NCBI RefSeq assembly: GCF_014295035.1
Contig: NZ_CP060404.1
Span: 848,001 to 912,000 of the forward strand
Source of the DNA: Streptomyces buecherae
GTDB lineage: Bacteria; Actinomycetota; Actinomycetes; Streptomycetales; Streptomycetaceae
Direction of reading: 5' to 3'
Length of the DNA stretch: 64,000 bases
Under the pieces are notes generated by a model. The model did not search any database, was not told the DNA's origin, and saw only the letters and a program-made list of their open reading frames with translations. Below are positions 9,255-17,345 of the stretch, one piece after another. Position numbers and translations under genes: made by a program. Every line of letters begins with the position of its first letter. Position 1 is the stretch's first letter.

Positions 9255-11981
9255 ATGTTGCTGGTGGGAAGAGGAACCGAGCAGGCGCGGGTTCAGCGGC
9301 TGCTGGCGGGCGCGCGCGACGGGCGTAGCGGGGCGCTGGGGTTGCGGGGCGCGCCGGGGATCGGGAAATCGGTCCTGCTCGACCACGCTGTGTCGATCGC
9401 CGAAGCCGAGGGCATGCGGGTGGTCCGCGGGGCTGGGATCGAGTCCGACCACGAGCTGGCGTACGGCGGCCTGCACCACCTCTTGTTTCCCCACCTGGGC
9501 CGGTTGGACGCCCTGCCCGCTCCCCAGGCGACGGCGCTGCGTCGCGCTTTCGGCTTGGCCGAGGGGGACGACGCGAACCGGTTCCTGATCTCCGCCGGCA
9601 CGCTGTCGTTGCTCGCCGATCTGGCCGAGGACTCCCCGCTGCTGTGCGTGGTCGACGACCTGCAATGGCTGGACCAGGGTTCCGTGGAGGCGTTGTTGTT
9701 CGCGGCCCGCCGCTTCGTGGCCGACCCGATCGCGATGCTGTTCGCGGTGCGCGACACGGCGGTGCCGGCCGTGATCGCGGGCGTCGAGGTCGTGGATCTG
9801 TCCGGCCTCGCCGCTTCCGAGGCCGCCCGGCTGCTCGACGGCCACGCACCGGAACTCGCCGAACGGGTGCGGAACAGGGTTCTCGCGGAGTCCGGCGGCA
9901 ACCCCCTGGCGATCATCGAACTCGGGTCGTCGCGGCTCGCGGCCCGCGATGGCGACGAGTTGGACCCGGCCGAGCAGGTCGGCCCGCTGCCGGTGACCCG
10001 CCGCGTACAGGAGGCGTTCCGCCACCAGATCGTGGAGCTTCCCGACCCCACCCAACGCGCCCTCCTGGTGGCGGCGGCCGACACGGCGGCGCCCCTCGCG
10101 ACGATCCTGCACGTGGTCGAGTCCCTCGGTGGCGCCGCCGGCGACCTGGCACCCGCCGAACGTGACCGGCTGGTACGGATCGACAGCCGGATAACGTTCC
10201 GCCACCCCCTGGTACGGGCAGCCGCCTACCAGGACGCGCCGCTGCACCGGCGGATGGAGGTCCATCGCGCGTACGCCGAGGCGCTGCGCGCGGACGCCGA
10301 TGCCGACCGTCGGGCCTGGCACCTCGCCGCCGCCACCACCCAGCCCGACGAGGCGGTGGCCGCCGAACTCCAGGGCGTGGCGGAGCGGGCCTGGCACCGA
10401 GGCGGCGCGATGGCGGTGTCCGCCGCCTACGAACGCGCCGGTCGGCTCAGTACCGACCGGGAGCGCAAGGCCCGGCGTATCGCCCGGGCCAGCCAGGCCG
10501 CGTTCGACGCGGGCAAGGCCGACCGCGCCGCCCGGCTGGCGGCCGAAGCGCTCGCGCTCACCGCCGACACCGGCGTCCGGGCCGACGCCATCTACACCCG
10601 TGGCGCCGTGGAGTACGAACGCACCTCGCCACGGGCCGACGCGGAGCTGACGCTTGAGGCCGCCGCCCTGGTGCGCGACACCGATCCGGAGCGCGCCGCG
10701 CTTACGCTCTACGAGGCCGCGCACGCTGCCCGGCACGGGGCATCGCACGACCTCGTGCGGCACGCGGCGGACCTGATGCGCGGGTTCACCCCGCCGGAGC
10801 CCTGGGCACCGGTCGTCGGCGCCCTTCTCGGGTGGGCGGAGCTTTTCGCCGGGCGTCCGGAGCTGGCCGTTGGCCCGATGCGCGCTCTCCACACCGCCAC
10901 ACACGGTGACGCACACGACCTGATGCGTCGCATCACCGCCGGGTTCGGCGGTCTCATGATCGCCGACGACGACAGCGTCGTCGCCGAGACCGAGGACATG
11001 CTGGCCGTGGTGCGGGCCACCGGGGCGTTGGGGTGGGTCCCGTACACCCTGAACGTCCTGGCCGTGGCGCGGCTGTTGCGCGGCGAGTTCGCGGACGCGC
11101 GCGCCTGTGTGGCGGAGGGGGTGTCCGTGAGCGACGAACTCGGGAACACGACCGAGAGCCTGGCCCACCGGTCGGTGGAGGTGTGGTTGCGCGCCGTGTC
11201 GGGTGACGAGGCAGACTGCCTGGCTCTGGCCGATGAGGTGCTCCCGCGAGCCCGAGCCCGGCACCGGGTCAATGCGGAGATCGCGGCCTGGGGTGTTGGG
11301 ATGCTCGACCTTTCCGCCCGGCGGTTCGGGGACGCGTTCGACAGGCTTGAGCAGGTGTGTCGGGGGCCTGCGAGCCGCGACGTCCTGGTGCGGGCGGTGC
11401 CGGATCTGGTGGAGGCGGCCGTGCGCGGCGGCCTGCCGGATCGCGCCCACGGGCCGCTGGCGGCCTTCCTGCACTGGGCCGAGCACGTCGACCGCCCGGT
11501 CGCCACCGGGCTCGTTCTGCGGTGCCGGGCCCTGCTGGCCGACGAGGGCGACGCCGACGCGCTGTACGCCGAGGCGCTGCGGCTCCACGAGCGGCACGGC
11601 GGCCCGTACGAGCGGGCCCGCACCCAACTCGTCTACGGCGAGTGGTTGCGGCGCCGTCGTCGCCGCGCCGAGGCCCGTGGCCATCTCGCGGCGGCGGTGT
11701 CCTCGTTCGAACGCCTGGGCGCGCGGCTCTGGGCCGAGCGTGCGCGCGGCGAACTGGCCGCCTTCGGCGAGCGGGGTGACGAGCCGCGGAGCAGCGGCCC
11801 GCTCACCCTGCTGACCCCGCAGGAGCTACAGGTCGTACGGCTGGCCGCCAGCGGTCACACCAACAAGGAGATCGCCGCCCAGCTCTTCCTCAGCCCACGG
11901 ACCGTCGGCCACCACCTCTACAAGGCGTATCCGAAACTCGGCGTCACCGGGCGCGCCGAGCTGGCCCACCTCGTCCGGTAG
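9255..11981 (+). CDS. LAL-type (large ATP-binding) LuxR-family transcriptional regulator
   Basis: A 908-residue regulator. The N-terminus carries an AAA/STAND ATPase: Walker A GAPGIGKS at residues 32-39 and Walker B LCVVDDLQWLD near 135. The middle is a long helical, TPR-like region rich in Ala/Arg/Glu helices. The C-terminus (about 850-907) is a LuxR helix-turn-helix with LTPQELQVVRLAASG, NKEIAAQLF and SPRTVGHHL. LAL proteins use ATP and a ligand or partner to switch on target promoters, and many sit in or near natural-product clusters. This one lies about 2.3 kb from the A-T-R operon but with unrelated genes between, so a regulatory link is only possible. Start chosen from the leaderless -10 element just upstream. 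Confidence 0.93.
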   Translation: MLLVGRGTEQARVQRLLAGARDGRSGALGLRGAPGIGKSVLLDHAVSIAEAEGMRVVRGAGIESDHELAYGGLHHLLFPHLGRLDALPAPQATALRRAFGLAEGDDANRFLISAGTLSLLADLAEDSPLLCVVDDLQWLDQGSVEALLFAARRFVADPIAMLFAVRDTAVPAVIAGVEVVDLSGLAASEAARLLDGHAPELAERVRNRVLAESGGNPLAIIELGSSRLAARDGDELDPAEQVGPLPVTRRVQEAFRHQIVELPDPTQRALLVAAADTAAPLATILHVVESLGGAAGDLAPAERDRLVRIDSRITFRHPLVRAAAYQDAPLHRRMEVHRAYAEALRADADADRRAWHLAAATTQPDEAVAAELQGVAERAWHRGGAMAVSAAYERAGRLSTDRERKARRIARASQAAFDAGKADRAARLAAEALALTADTGVRADAIYTRGAVEYERTSPRADAELTLEAAALVRDTDPERAALTLYEAAHAARHGASHDLVRHAADLMRGFTPPEPWAPVVGALLGWAELFAGRPELAVGPMRALHTATHGDAHDLMRRITAGFGGLMIADDDSVVAETEDMLAVVRATGALGWVPYTLNVLAVARLLRGEFADARACVAEGVSVSDELGNTTESLAHRSVEVWLRAVSGDEADCLALADEVLPRARARHRVNAEIAAWGVGMLDLSARRFGDAFDRLEQVCRGPASRDVLVRAVPDLVEAAVRGGLPDRAHGPLAAFLHWAEHVDRPVATGLVLRCRALLADEGDADALYAEALRLHERHGGPYERARTQLVYGEWLRRRRRRAEARGHLAAAVSSFERLGARLWAERARGELAAFGERGDEPRSSGPLTLLTPQELQVVRLAASGHTNKEIAAQLFLSPRTVGHHLYKAYPKLGVTGRAELAHLVR

Positions 11982-12109
11982 CCGACGCCGGTCGTCGGTC
12001 TCCCGGACACCAGTCACGATGACTGATACGTCAGCGGTACGCCCCGCCTAGCGTTGCGGTCATCGAGGCAGCGGCCGTCGGCCGAGGGCCCTACGACGAG
12101 GAGACGACC

Positions 12110-12478
12110 ATGACGAAGTACTTCCTGAGCCTCCCGCACGACTCCGCCGAGGAGCCGACGATGGAGAGCATGGACCCCGCGGAGCTGCAGGAGATCATGG
12201 CCGCGGTCGGTGCGTTCAACACCGCCGTGCAGGAAGCGGGCGCGTTCGTGACCGCCGGCGGCCTGCAGCCGCCGTCGAGCGCGACCACGGTGGACTACTC
12301 CGGAGACAGCCCTGTCCTCACACCGGGCCCGTTCGTCAAGGCCGATGAGTACCTCGGTGGCTTCTGGATCATCGAGGCCGAGAACGACGACGTCGCGATC
12401 GAATGGGCCAAGCAGGGCTCGCGGGCGCTGCGCAGCAAGGTCGAGGTGCGTGCCCTCCAGGAGGAACCCGGCGCCTGA
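12110..12478 (+). CDS. YciI/DGPF-family small protein
   Basis: A 122-residue protein starting MTKYFLSLPHDSAEEP, with the characteristic segment GPFVKADEYLGGFWIIE (the G-P-F...E-x-x-G-G-F-x-x-I pattern of the YciI/DGPF ferredoxin-like fold) and a C-terminal strand after AIEWAKQ. In actinobacteria such proteins often accompany ECF sigma factors or act as small stress-associated proteins; no enzymatic role is firmly known. The ATG has a good GAGGAGACGACC ribosome site. The gene stands alone between the LAL regulator and a repeat-bearing spacer; a -10-like TAGCGT lies near 12048. Confidence 0.85.
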   Translation: MTKYFLSLPHDSAEEPTMESMDPAELQEIMAAVGAFNTAVQEAGAFVTAGGLQPPSSATTVDYSGDSPVLTPGPFVKADEYLGGFWIIEAENDDVAIEWAKQGSRALRSKVEVRALQEEPGA

Positions 12479-12508
12479 CGATCCACGCCGGGCACCATCC
12501 TCGCTTCT

Positions 12509-12536
12509 CCCGACGCCCGACGCCCGACGCCCGACG
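12509..12536. repeat. Tandem heptamer (CCCGACG)x4
   Basis: Four exact, head-to-tail copies of CCCGACG lie 30 bases after the YciI stop codon, in a roughly 360-base spacer without genes. Such a simple array is prone to slippage; no function is evident. Confidence 0.85.
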
Positions 12537-12558
12537 CGGCGACCGACGCCGGCGGTGA

Positions 12559-12591
12559 CGTGCGGCCCGGCCCCACGCCCGGGGCCGCACG
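12559..12591 (+). terminator. Hairpin downstream of the YciI-family gene
   Basis: A perfect 10-base inverted repeat, CGTGCGGCCC / GGGCCGCACG, with a 13-base GC-rich loop about 80 bases after the stop codon. There is no T-tract, which is usual for Streptomyces terminators. A second, imperfect palindrome lies near 12675-12712. Confidence 0.45.
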
Positions 12592-12825
12592 GCGTCCCAG
12601 CCGGCGCCGGAGACACGGGGCGTACGCGCCGAGCCGCGTTCCTCCGGGCGGGCGGCGGCGCCACGCGCCGCGCTGCCGGGGCCCTGGCCGAGCCGATACG
12701 GGCCAGGCCCCGGCGCCGCCGCGCCGGGGCATCGCACGCTTCGGGATTCGGGTCGCCCCCTCCCCCGCGTTTCGACCTGTGTGACGCAACCGCGCCACCG
12801 CTTAGGCGGACCGAGCGGCGTTGAT

Positions 12826-12831
12826 TAGAAT
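12826..12831 (+). promoter_or_regulatory. -10 element (TAGAAT) for a leaderless gene
   Basis: TAGAAT is a near-consensus -10 hexamer in an AT-richer patch, ending eight bases before the ATG at 12840. There is no Shine-Dalgarno sequence in between, so the transcript is probably leaderless or nearly so. Confidence 0.6.
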
Positions 12832-12839
12832 CGCTTCCC

Positions 12840-13199
12840 ATGTCGAAGCCTGACGAACTGCTTGTCGATGTCGCGACCTTGGTGGAGTCCGAGCGCAGCA
12901 ACCAGATGACTCTGACCGTGGTCACCGGTGGTGCTGTCATCACGGGTCGACTGGCTCCCGAAACTGTCTGGAGGCAGCGGGTGTCCGAGGTCCTGGCGGA
13001 CTCGGCCCAGCTCAGTCAATTCTCCGCCGCCTTCACCGCCACGAAGGGTGAGGAGAAGGCGCCCACGCATCTGCATTTCCATGTGGCGCGCATTCTGCAG
13101 GGCACGGTGGGCATCCCGGAGACGGGCGGGATGTACCGCGTGGCGATCGAAGACGTCAGCGCTTGGACCGTGGGCGACTTCAGCTACTCCGACCAGTGA
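12840..13199 (+). CDS. Small conserved protein, possibly GvpU-like
   Basis: A 119-residue soluble protein. After an N-terminal helix it shows beta strands around MTLTVVTGGAVITGRL, a charged helical part and strands around THLHFHVARI and MYRVAIEDVSAW. The T-x-x-V-x-x-G-G-x-x-x-x-G-x-L core recalls the gas-vesicle accessory protein GvpU, and actinobacterial relatives are sometimes named so, but no gas-vesicle structural gene (gvpA, F, L, K) lies anywhere in this window. The name should therefore be taken as a fold hint only. It is probably expressed from a leaderless transcript and ends at a strong shared terminator hairpin with the converging gene at 13308. Confidence 0.8.
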   Translation: MSKPDELLVDVATLVESERSNQMTLTVVTGGAVITGRLAPETVWRQRVSEVLADSAQLSQFSAAFTATKGEEKAPTHLHFHVARILQGTVGIPETGGMYRVAIEDVSAWTVGDFSYSDQ

Positions 13200-13237
13200 A
13201 CACGACGCCGCGCTGACGAACCACGCGGCAACGGGAC

Positions 13238-13271
13238 GAGGGTCCGACCGGCATCTGCCGGTCGGACCCTC
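13238..13271. terminator. Bidirectional terminator between converging genes
   Basis: A perfect 15-base inverted repeat, GAGGGTCCGACCGGC (13238-13252) and its complement (13257-13271), with a four-base ATCT loop. It sits between the plus-strand gene ending at 13199 and the minus-strand gene ending at 13308 and can serve both. Confidence 0.8.
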
Positions 13272-13307
13272 ACTGTCGTTCTGTGGCGGCTCTCGCCTGC
13301 CCGTCGA

Positions 13308-13619
13308 TCAGACGGCGGCCGGGGTGCCGAGCAGCGCGGAAGCCTGCTGGAGCGGGCCGGGGACGCGCTGGGGCGCGGCGGTCTGGTGGGGGTCGGGGCA
13401 GGTGAAGCCGAGCTGGGTCATGGCCCGGACAACCTCACCGGCGGTGAAGTCGCGGCGGTCCTGGCGCGTGATGACCTGCCCGACCTGCTTGGCCGGGTAG
13501 GTGCGGCGGCCGATGATCACGGATTCGCCGATGACCGGTTCGGGCTTGACGCCCCTCATGGTCTCCAGGACGCCACCCTTGGTGAGGTGGAACGGAAAGC
13601 GGGCGATGACGCAGCGCAT
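13308..13619 (-). CDS. SCO5918-family conserved protein
   Basis: A 103-residue protein beginning MRCVIARFPFHLTKGGVLE, with the conserved core ESVIIGRRTYPAKQVGQV, QDRRDFTAGEVVRAM and a Cys near LGFTCP. It strongly resembles the Streptomyces SCO5918 family, whose members lie beside the same DEAD-box helicase and cold-shock genes as here; the biochemical function is unknown. The FTAGEVVRAMTQLGF region looks like a small helix-turn-helix or helical hairpin. The ATG has GTGAGGCACC upstream. It is the last gene of a minus-strand run behind the CBS-like gene (50-base gap), so co-transcription is likely, and it ends at the shared terminator at 13238-13271. Confidence 0.85.
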   Translation of the reverse strand: MRCVIARFPFHLTKGGVLETMRGVKPEPVIGESVIIGRRTYPAKQVGQVITRQDRRDFTAGEVVRAMTQLGFTCPDPHQTAAPQRVPGPLQQASALLGTPAAV

Positions 13620-13668
13620 GGTGCCTCACAGGGAGAGGAAGGGGATGGTCCTACGGTGGTGAGGTGGT

Positions 13669-14079
13669 TCAGTGGGCGGCAAGGGCGAGGGTGCCCCGCG
13701 CGTTGTCCTGGTCTTCGACGACCGGCGGTGCCGCGAGCCGGCGGCCCGGCGCCGCGTGCCCGGCCTCGGCGGTCGTGGGCACGGCGGGGGAACTGGACGG
13801 CTCACCGCCGTCGAGGATGTCGCGCAGTTGGAGCCGGTCCGTGTACGCGGGACTGTCGCGGACCGCGGTGAGCTGGCCCAGGGTGACCTGTTGGGTGCGC
13901 GGGCCGTCGTCGTCGCAGACGACCAGGTGCCCGGTGCGGGCGCCGGCCATGACGGACAGCGCGACTTCGACGGTCATGTCGTCACAGACCCGCGGTACGC
14001 CGGTGTCCACGGCGTCTGCCACGGTCCCGTGCGCGGGGGCGACCTCTGTCGAGCGGGACCGCGAACGAACCAGCGTCAA
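13669..14079 (-). CDS. CBS-domain-like small protein
   Basis: A 136-residue protein whose central part, VADAVDTGVPRVCDDMTVE followed by ALSVMAGARTGHLVVCDDD and VTLGQLTAV, has the beta-alpha-beta pattern of a CBS motif (T-V-x-x-A-x-x-x-M, then a D-x-D-G-like turn). Only about one CBS repeat is recognisable; the C-terminal third is Pro/Ala-rich and probably disordered. The start is set at TTG 14079 because an exact GGAGG lies six bases in front of it; the ATG at 14118 has none and would put the ribosome site inside the gene. It lies between the helicase and the SCO5918-family gene on the same strand. CBS domains usually sense adenosyl ligands; that is not shown here. Confidence 0.75.
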   Translation of the reverse strand: MTLVRSRSRSTEVAPAHGTVADAVDTGVPRVCDDMTVEVALSVMAGARTGHLVVCDDDGPRTQQVTLGQLTAVRDSPAYTDRLQLRDILDGGEPSSSPAVPTTAEAGHAAPGRRLAAPPVVEDQDNARGTLALAAH

Positions 14080-14125
14080 AAGGTGCCTCCTGCAGTGGTA
14101 GGTCAGTTTCCTGATCACGGGGTCG

Positions 14126-15640
14126 TCAGGCCGCCGCGGCGTCGAAGGAGGTCTGCCGCGTGGTCCTGCGCAGGGCAGCCGAGGCGGGGCTGCGCCGCCC
14201 GCGTGAGGCCGCGCCGCGCTTGCGCCGCTCGGCCACCGGCGCGGTGATCGTGACGGGGATGCCGGAGGGCGCCTGGGCGCCGGTGATCTGGCTCAGGGCC
14301 TCTTCACCGAGGCGGACCTGGGTGGTCTGGGGCACGATCCCGGCGGAGGCCATGAGACGGCTCATGCCGCGGCGCTGATCGGGGGTGACCAGGGTGACGA
14401 CCTTGCCCGACGCGCCGGCCCGCGCGGTACGGCCACCGCGGTGGAGGTAGTCCTTGTGGTCGGTCGGCGGGTCGATGTTGACGACCAGGTCGAGGTTGTC
14501 GACGTGGATGCCACGGGCGGCGACGTTCGTGGCGACGAGCACGGTGACGTGTCCGGTCTTGAACTGGGTCAGCGTCCGGGTGCGCTGCGACTGCGCCTTC
14601 CCGCCGTGCAGGGCGGCGGCGCGGACACCGCTGGCCAGCAGGTGGTCGGTGAGCTTGTCCACGGCGCGCTTGGTGTCCAGGAACATGATCACCCGGCCGT
14701 CGCGGGCCGCGATCTCGGTGGTCGTACGGTTCTTGTCCGCGCCGTGTACGTGCAGCACGTGGTGCTCCATCGTGGTGACCGCGCCGGCGGACGGGTCGAC
14801 GGAGTGGACGACCGGGTCGGTGAGGTACCGGCGGACCAGCAGGTCGACGTTGCGGTCGAGGGTGGCGGAGAACAGCATCCGCTGGCCCTCGGGGCGCACC
14901 TGGTTCAGGAGCGCGGTGACCTGGGGCATGAAGCCCATGTCGGCCATCTGGTCGGCCTCGTCCAGGACGGTGATCGCGACCTGGTTCAGCCGGCAGTCAC
15001 CACGGTCGATGAGGTCCTTGAGCCGACCCGGCGTGGCGACGACGACCTCGGCGCCGCCCCGCAGCGCGTTGGCCTGTCGGCCGATCGGCATGCCGCCGAC
15101 GACGGTGGCCAGGCGCAGCTTCACGGCGCGGGCGTAGGGGGTGAGCGCGTCGGTCACCTGCTGGGCCAGCTCGCGCGTCGGGACGAGGACCAGGGCCAGC
15201 GGCTGGCGGGGCTCGGCGCGCTGGCCGGCGGTGCGGGCCAGCAGGGCCAGGCCGAAGGCGAGGGTCTTGCCGGATCCGGTGCGCCCGCGTCCCAGGGCGT
15301 CGCGGCCCGCGAGGGTGTTGGGCAGGGTCGCGCCCTGGATCGGGAACGGGACGCTCATGCCCTGCGCGGTCAGCGCGGCCAGCAGTGGGGCGGGCATGTC
15401 GAGGTCGGCGAAGGACTCGACCGCGGGAAGCGCGGGAGTGATCGTCTTCGGCAGGGCGAACTCGCCCGTGGGCGCGGCGGGCCGCCGACCGTGGCCGCCG
15501 GAGCGGCTCGGGCCCCCTGAACGGCTCGGGGCGGGTGAGCCGAAGCGACCGCCCCGGCTCGAACCGGCGCTGGAGCCGAAGGCGGGGCCGCCGGAGCGAC
15601 GGGGACGGGAGGTGCGGCCGTTCGTGCGTGTGGGGTTCAT
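14126..15640 (-). CDS. DEAD-box ATP-dependent RNA helicase
   Basis: A 504-residue RNA helicase. The first 60 residues are Gly/Arg/Ser-rich and likely disordered. The core follows: Q motif PFPIQ (98-102), Walker A GRTGSGKT (119-126), PTRELA (near 155), TPGR, DEAD (227-230), the SAT motif, and in the second domain HGGKAQSQRTR and HRGGRTARAG. A basic tail follows. Such helicases remodel structured RNA and are commonly induced in the cold. It sits immediately downstream of the cold-shock gene on the same strand, with the csp terminator between, so it has its own leader. The start at 15640 has a good GAGGAAGG site; the longer reading to 15709 is not needed. Conserved neighbours match the SCO5918-SCO5921 block. 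Confidence 0.95.
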   Translation of the reverse strand: MNPTRTNGRTSRPRRSGGPAFGSSAGSSRGGRFGSPAPSRSGGPSRSGGHGRRPAAPTGEFALPKTITPALPAVESFADLDMPAPLLAALTAQGMSVPFPIQGATLPNTLAGRDALGRGRTGSGKTLAFGLALLARTAGQRAEPRQPLALVLVPTRELAQQVTDALTPYARAVKLRLATVVGGMPIGRQANALRGGAEVVVATPGRLKDLIDRGDCRLNQVAITVLDEADQMADMGFMPQVTALLNQVRPEGQRMLFSATLDRNVDLLVRRYLTDPVVHSVDPSAGAVTTMEHHVLHVHGADKNRTTTEIAARDGRVIMFLDTKRAVDKLTDHLLASGVRAAALHGGKAQSQRTRTLTQFKTGHVTVLVATNVAARGIHVDNLDLVVNIDPPTDHKDYLHRGGRTARAGASGKVVTLVTPDQRRGMSRLMASAGIVPQTTQVRLGEEALSQITGAQAPSGIPVTITAPVAERRKRGAASRGRRSPASAALRRTTRQTSFDAAAA

Positions 15641-15973
15641 GTGGGAACCTTCCTCGATACGGCTCGTATCAAGGCATTCCCGCAGCGGAAGAACAGCGCT
15701 GGGAATCACAAGAACGGGCCGAAATGGAATGCGAAAATGAAAGCGAAAGCGCAGCCGCCGTGCGATGAATCCGGGGCGCGGTGCGGGAGCTGCGGTGGGG
15801 ACGTCGTACGGGCGTCAGAATCCCGGACGTCGACGGGCGCGGCCCGGAAAAGGCGGGCGTCACGGGAGAAGATCTGGGGCGCTTCTGTCCCACGGCTGGT
15901 GTGACCGAGGGAAATGCTCGTAGCTGGGGCCCGCACCCCGAGGGATGCGGGCCCCAGCTACTACGCGTCAGCG
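15641..15973 (-). other. Helicase leader and cold-shock 3' region
   Basis: The stretch contains no gene. On the minus strand it is the upstream region of the helicase, with an AT-richer run (about 15720-15760) and a small hairpin GATACG-GCT-CGTATC at 15656-15670 directly next to the ribosome site, which could mask it. The csp terminator (15921-15960) occupies the other end. Confidence 0.5.
15921..15960 (-). terminator. Strong terminator of the cold-shock gene
   Basis: A perfect 15-base inverted repeat TAGCTGGGGCCCGCA (15921-15935) with its complement at 15946-15960 and a 10-base loop, 13 bases after the csp stop codon on the minus strand. Confidence 0.85.
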
Positions 15974-16177
15974 TTAGGCGGGAACGATGTTCTCGGCCGT
16001 CGGGCCCTTCTGGCCCGCAGCGACGTCGAAGGTGACCTTCTGTCCCTCGGCCAGCTCACGGAAGCCCTGGGCGGCGATGTTCGAGAAGTGGGCGAACACG
16101 TCGGGGCCGCCACCGTCCTGCTCGATGAAGCCGAAACCCTTGGCCGCGTTGAACCACTTCACGGTGCCAGACGCCAT
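15974..16177 (-). CDS. Cold-shock domain protein (CspA family)
   Basis: A 67-residue single OB-fold cold-shock protein, the usual family length. RNP1 is KGFGFI (residues 13-18) and RNP2 is VFAHFS (27-32); the lead [16 protein letters not shown] is typical. It binds single-stranded RNA/DNA and acts as an RNA chaperone. The ATG at 16177 has AAGGAGATATG upstream, an excellent ribosome site. A long structured leader and a strong terminator flank it, so it should be a monocistronic, post-transcriptionally regulated transcript. Its neighbour, the DEAD-box helicase, is the usual functional partner in cold adaptation. Confidence 0.97.
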   Translation of the reverse strand: MASGTVKWFNAAKGFGFIEQDGGGPDVFAHFSNIAAQGFRELAEGQKVTFDVAAGQKGPTAENIVPA

Positions 16178-16348
16178 GTCATATCTCCTTGTGGGGCAGT
16201 ACGCCGGTATCCGCGATTCACGGACACCGGGTCGCCGCGATGATGCCCCGCCCGGAGAAAACCGGAAATACAAGACGCTTGCCACGGCTAAATGCCGAGG
16301 TAAGCGTCGAAGTTTTGGGAACCACAACTGCAACTGAGAACGACAGTA
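16178..16348 (-). promoter_or_regulatory. Putative promoter and structured 5' leader of the cold-shock gene
   Basis: On the minus strand a TACTGT -10-like hexamer (16343-16348) would give a leader of about 160 bases, AT-richer than the genome. Inside it, GACGCTT (16274-16280) pairs with AAGCGTC (16302-16308), enclosing a second stem CGGC/GCCG (16285-16288 and 16294-16297). Long leaders that refold with temperature are known for csp genes; whether this one does is untested. The rest of the spacer to 16508 holds nothing recognisable. Confidence 0.45.
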
Positions 16349-16508
16349 GCACGCCAGAAACGCGTTCGTCCGATTGCTGAGCGCACTCTGCCAACGCCGA
16401 GAGAAACGCTCCGCACGCGGTACGCCAAAACCTCATTCGGCCGCGACAGATAGGCGAGTACCGCGGTGAACTTCTTTCACGGCGCGCGGCGGGCTTGGCC
16501 GTCGCTGG

Positions 16509-17291
16509 TCAGGTAGCTCCCAGGAAGATGGCCGTGTAGTGCGCGGAGAACGCGGCGATGGTGAGCGAGTGGAAGACCTCGTGAAAGCCGAACCAGTTGG
16601 GTGAGGGGTCAGGGCGCTTGAGGCCGTACACGGCCGCGCCCGCGGTGTAGAGGAGACCGCCGGCGATGATGAGCGCGACCACGGCGGCGCCGCCGGCGCG
16701 CGCGAAGTCGGGTAGGTAGAAGACGGCGGCCCAGCCCAGGGCGATGTAGCACAGGGTGTAGAGCCAGCGCGGGGCGTTGATCCAGAAGACGCGGAAGGTG
16801 ATGCCGGCCGTGGCTCCGCCCCAGACCAGGGACAGCAGAACCCGCTGCTGCCCCTCGGGCAACAGCATGACCGCCAGGGGCGTGTACGTGCCGGCGATGA
16901 TCAGAAAGATGTTCGCGTGGTCCAGCCGCCGCAGGACGGCCTCCCCGCGCGGACCCCATGTCCCGCGGTGGTAGAGCGCGCTGGTGCCGAACAACAGGCA
17001 GGCCGAGAGCGCGTACACCGAGCAGGCGGCGACCGCCGCCGCCGAGCGGGCCAGGGCGATCAGGACGATGCCGCCGGCCAGCGCGAGGGGGAACACCCCG
17101 GCGTGCAACCAGCCCCGCATCCTCGGTTTCAGCACAGCCGCCGCGCGCCGAAGGGCGTCATCCGGGGCGACGGCGCCTGCCCGCCGGTCGGGTGGGTCGG
17201 GCGGCGAGTCGACCTCGAGAAGGCGGTCGGCGCCGGAGCGGTGCTCGGGTTGGCGGCTGTGCGCCACCGGACGGGCGTCTTCAGCAGTCAT
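16509..17291 (-). CDS. Hemolysin-III / PAQR-family membrane protein
   Basis: A 260-residue protein with about 60 hydrophilic N-terminal residues and then seven hydrophobic segments. The family metal motif is present: SALYHR after TM2, the Asp-His pair in LRRLDHANIF, and the C-terminal HEVFH, i.e. the Ser/His/Asp/His cluster that binds zinc in PAQR and alkaline-ceramidase-like proteins. Bacterial members are named hemolysin III, but most are not proven toxins and may be lipid hydrolases or membrane-homeostasis proteins. It lies 54 bases after the MerR-type gene on the same strand, so it may be that regulator's target or co-transcribed partner. Confidence 0.9.
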   Translation of the reverse strand: MTAEDARPVAHSRQPEHRSGADRLLEVDSPPDPPDRRAGAVAPDDALRRAAAVLKPRMRGWLHAGVFPLALAGGIVLIALARSAAAVAACSVYALSACLLFGTSALYHRGTWGPRGEAVLRRLDHANIFLIIAGTYTPLAVMLLPEGQQRVLLSLVWGGATAGITFRVFWINAPRWLYTLCYIALGWAAVFYLPDFARAGGAAVVALIIAGGLLYTAGAAVYGLKRPDPSPNWFGFHEVFHSLTIAAFSAHYTAIFLGAT

Positions 17292-17345
17292 GTACTCATC
17301 CAGAAATCGGGACGCGAAGGATGTCGAAAGGTTGCCGCGACCGGG

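Noticed and set aside
8856..11684. A 942-codon minus-strand frame under the LAL regulator
   Set aside because: It is the shadow of a gene with clear ATPase and helix-turn-helix motifs; its own translation is low complexity without domain signatures.
12840..13199. A gas-vesicle cluster
   Set aside because: Only one GvpU-like gene is present; no structural or assembly gvp genes occur in the window.
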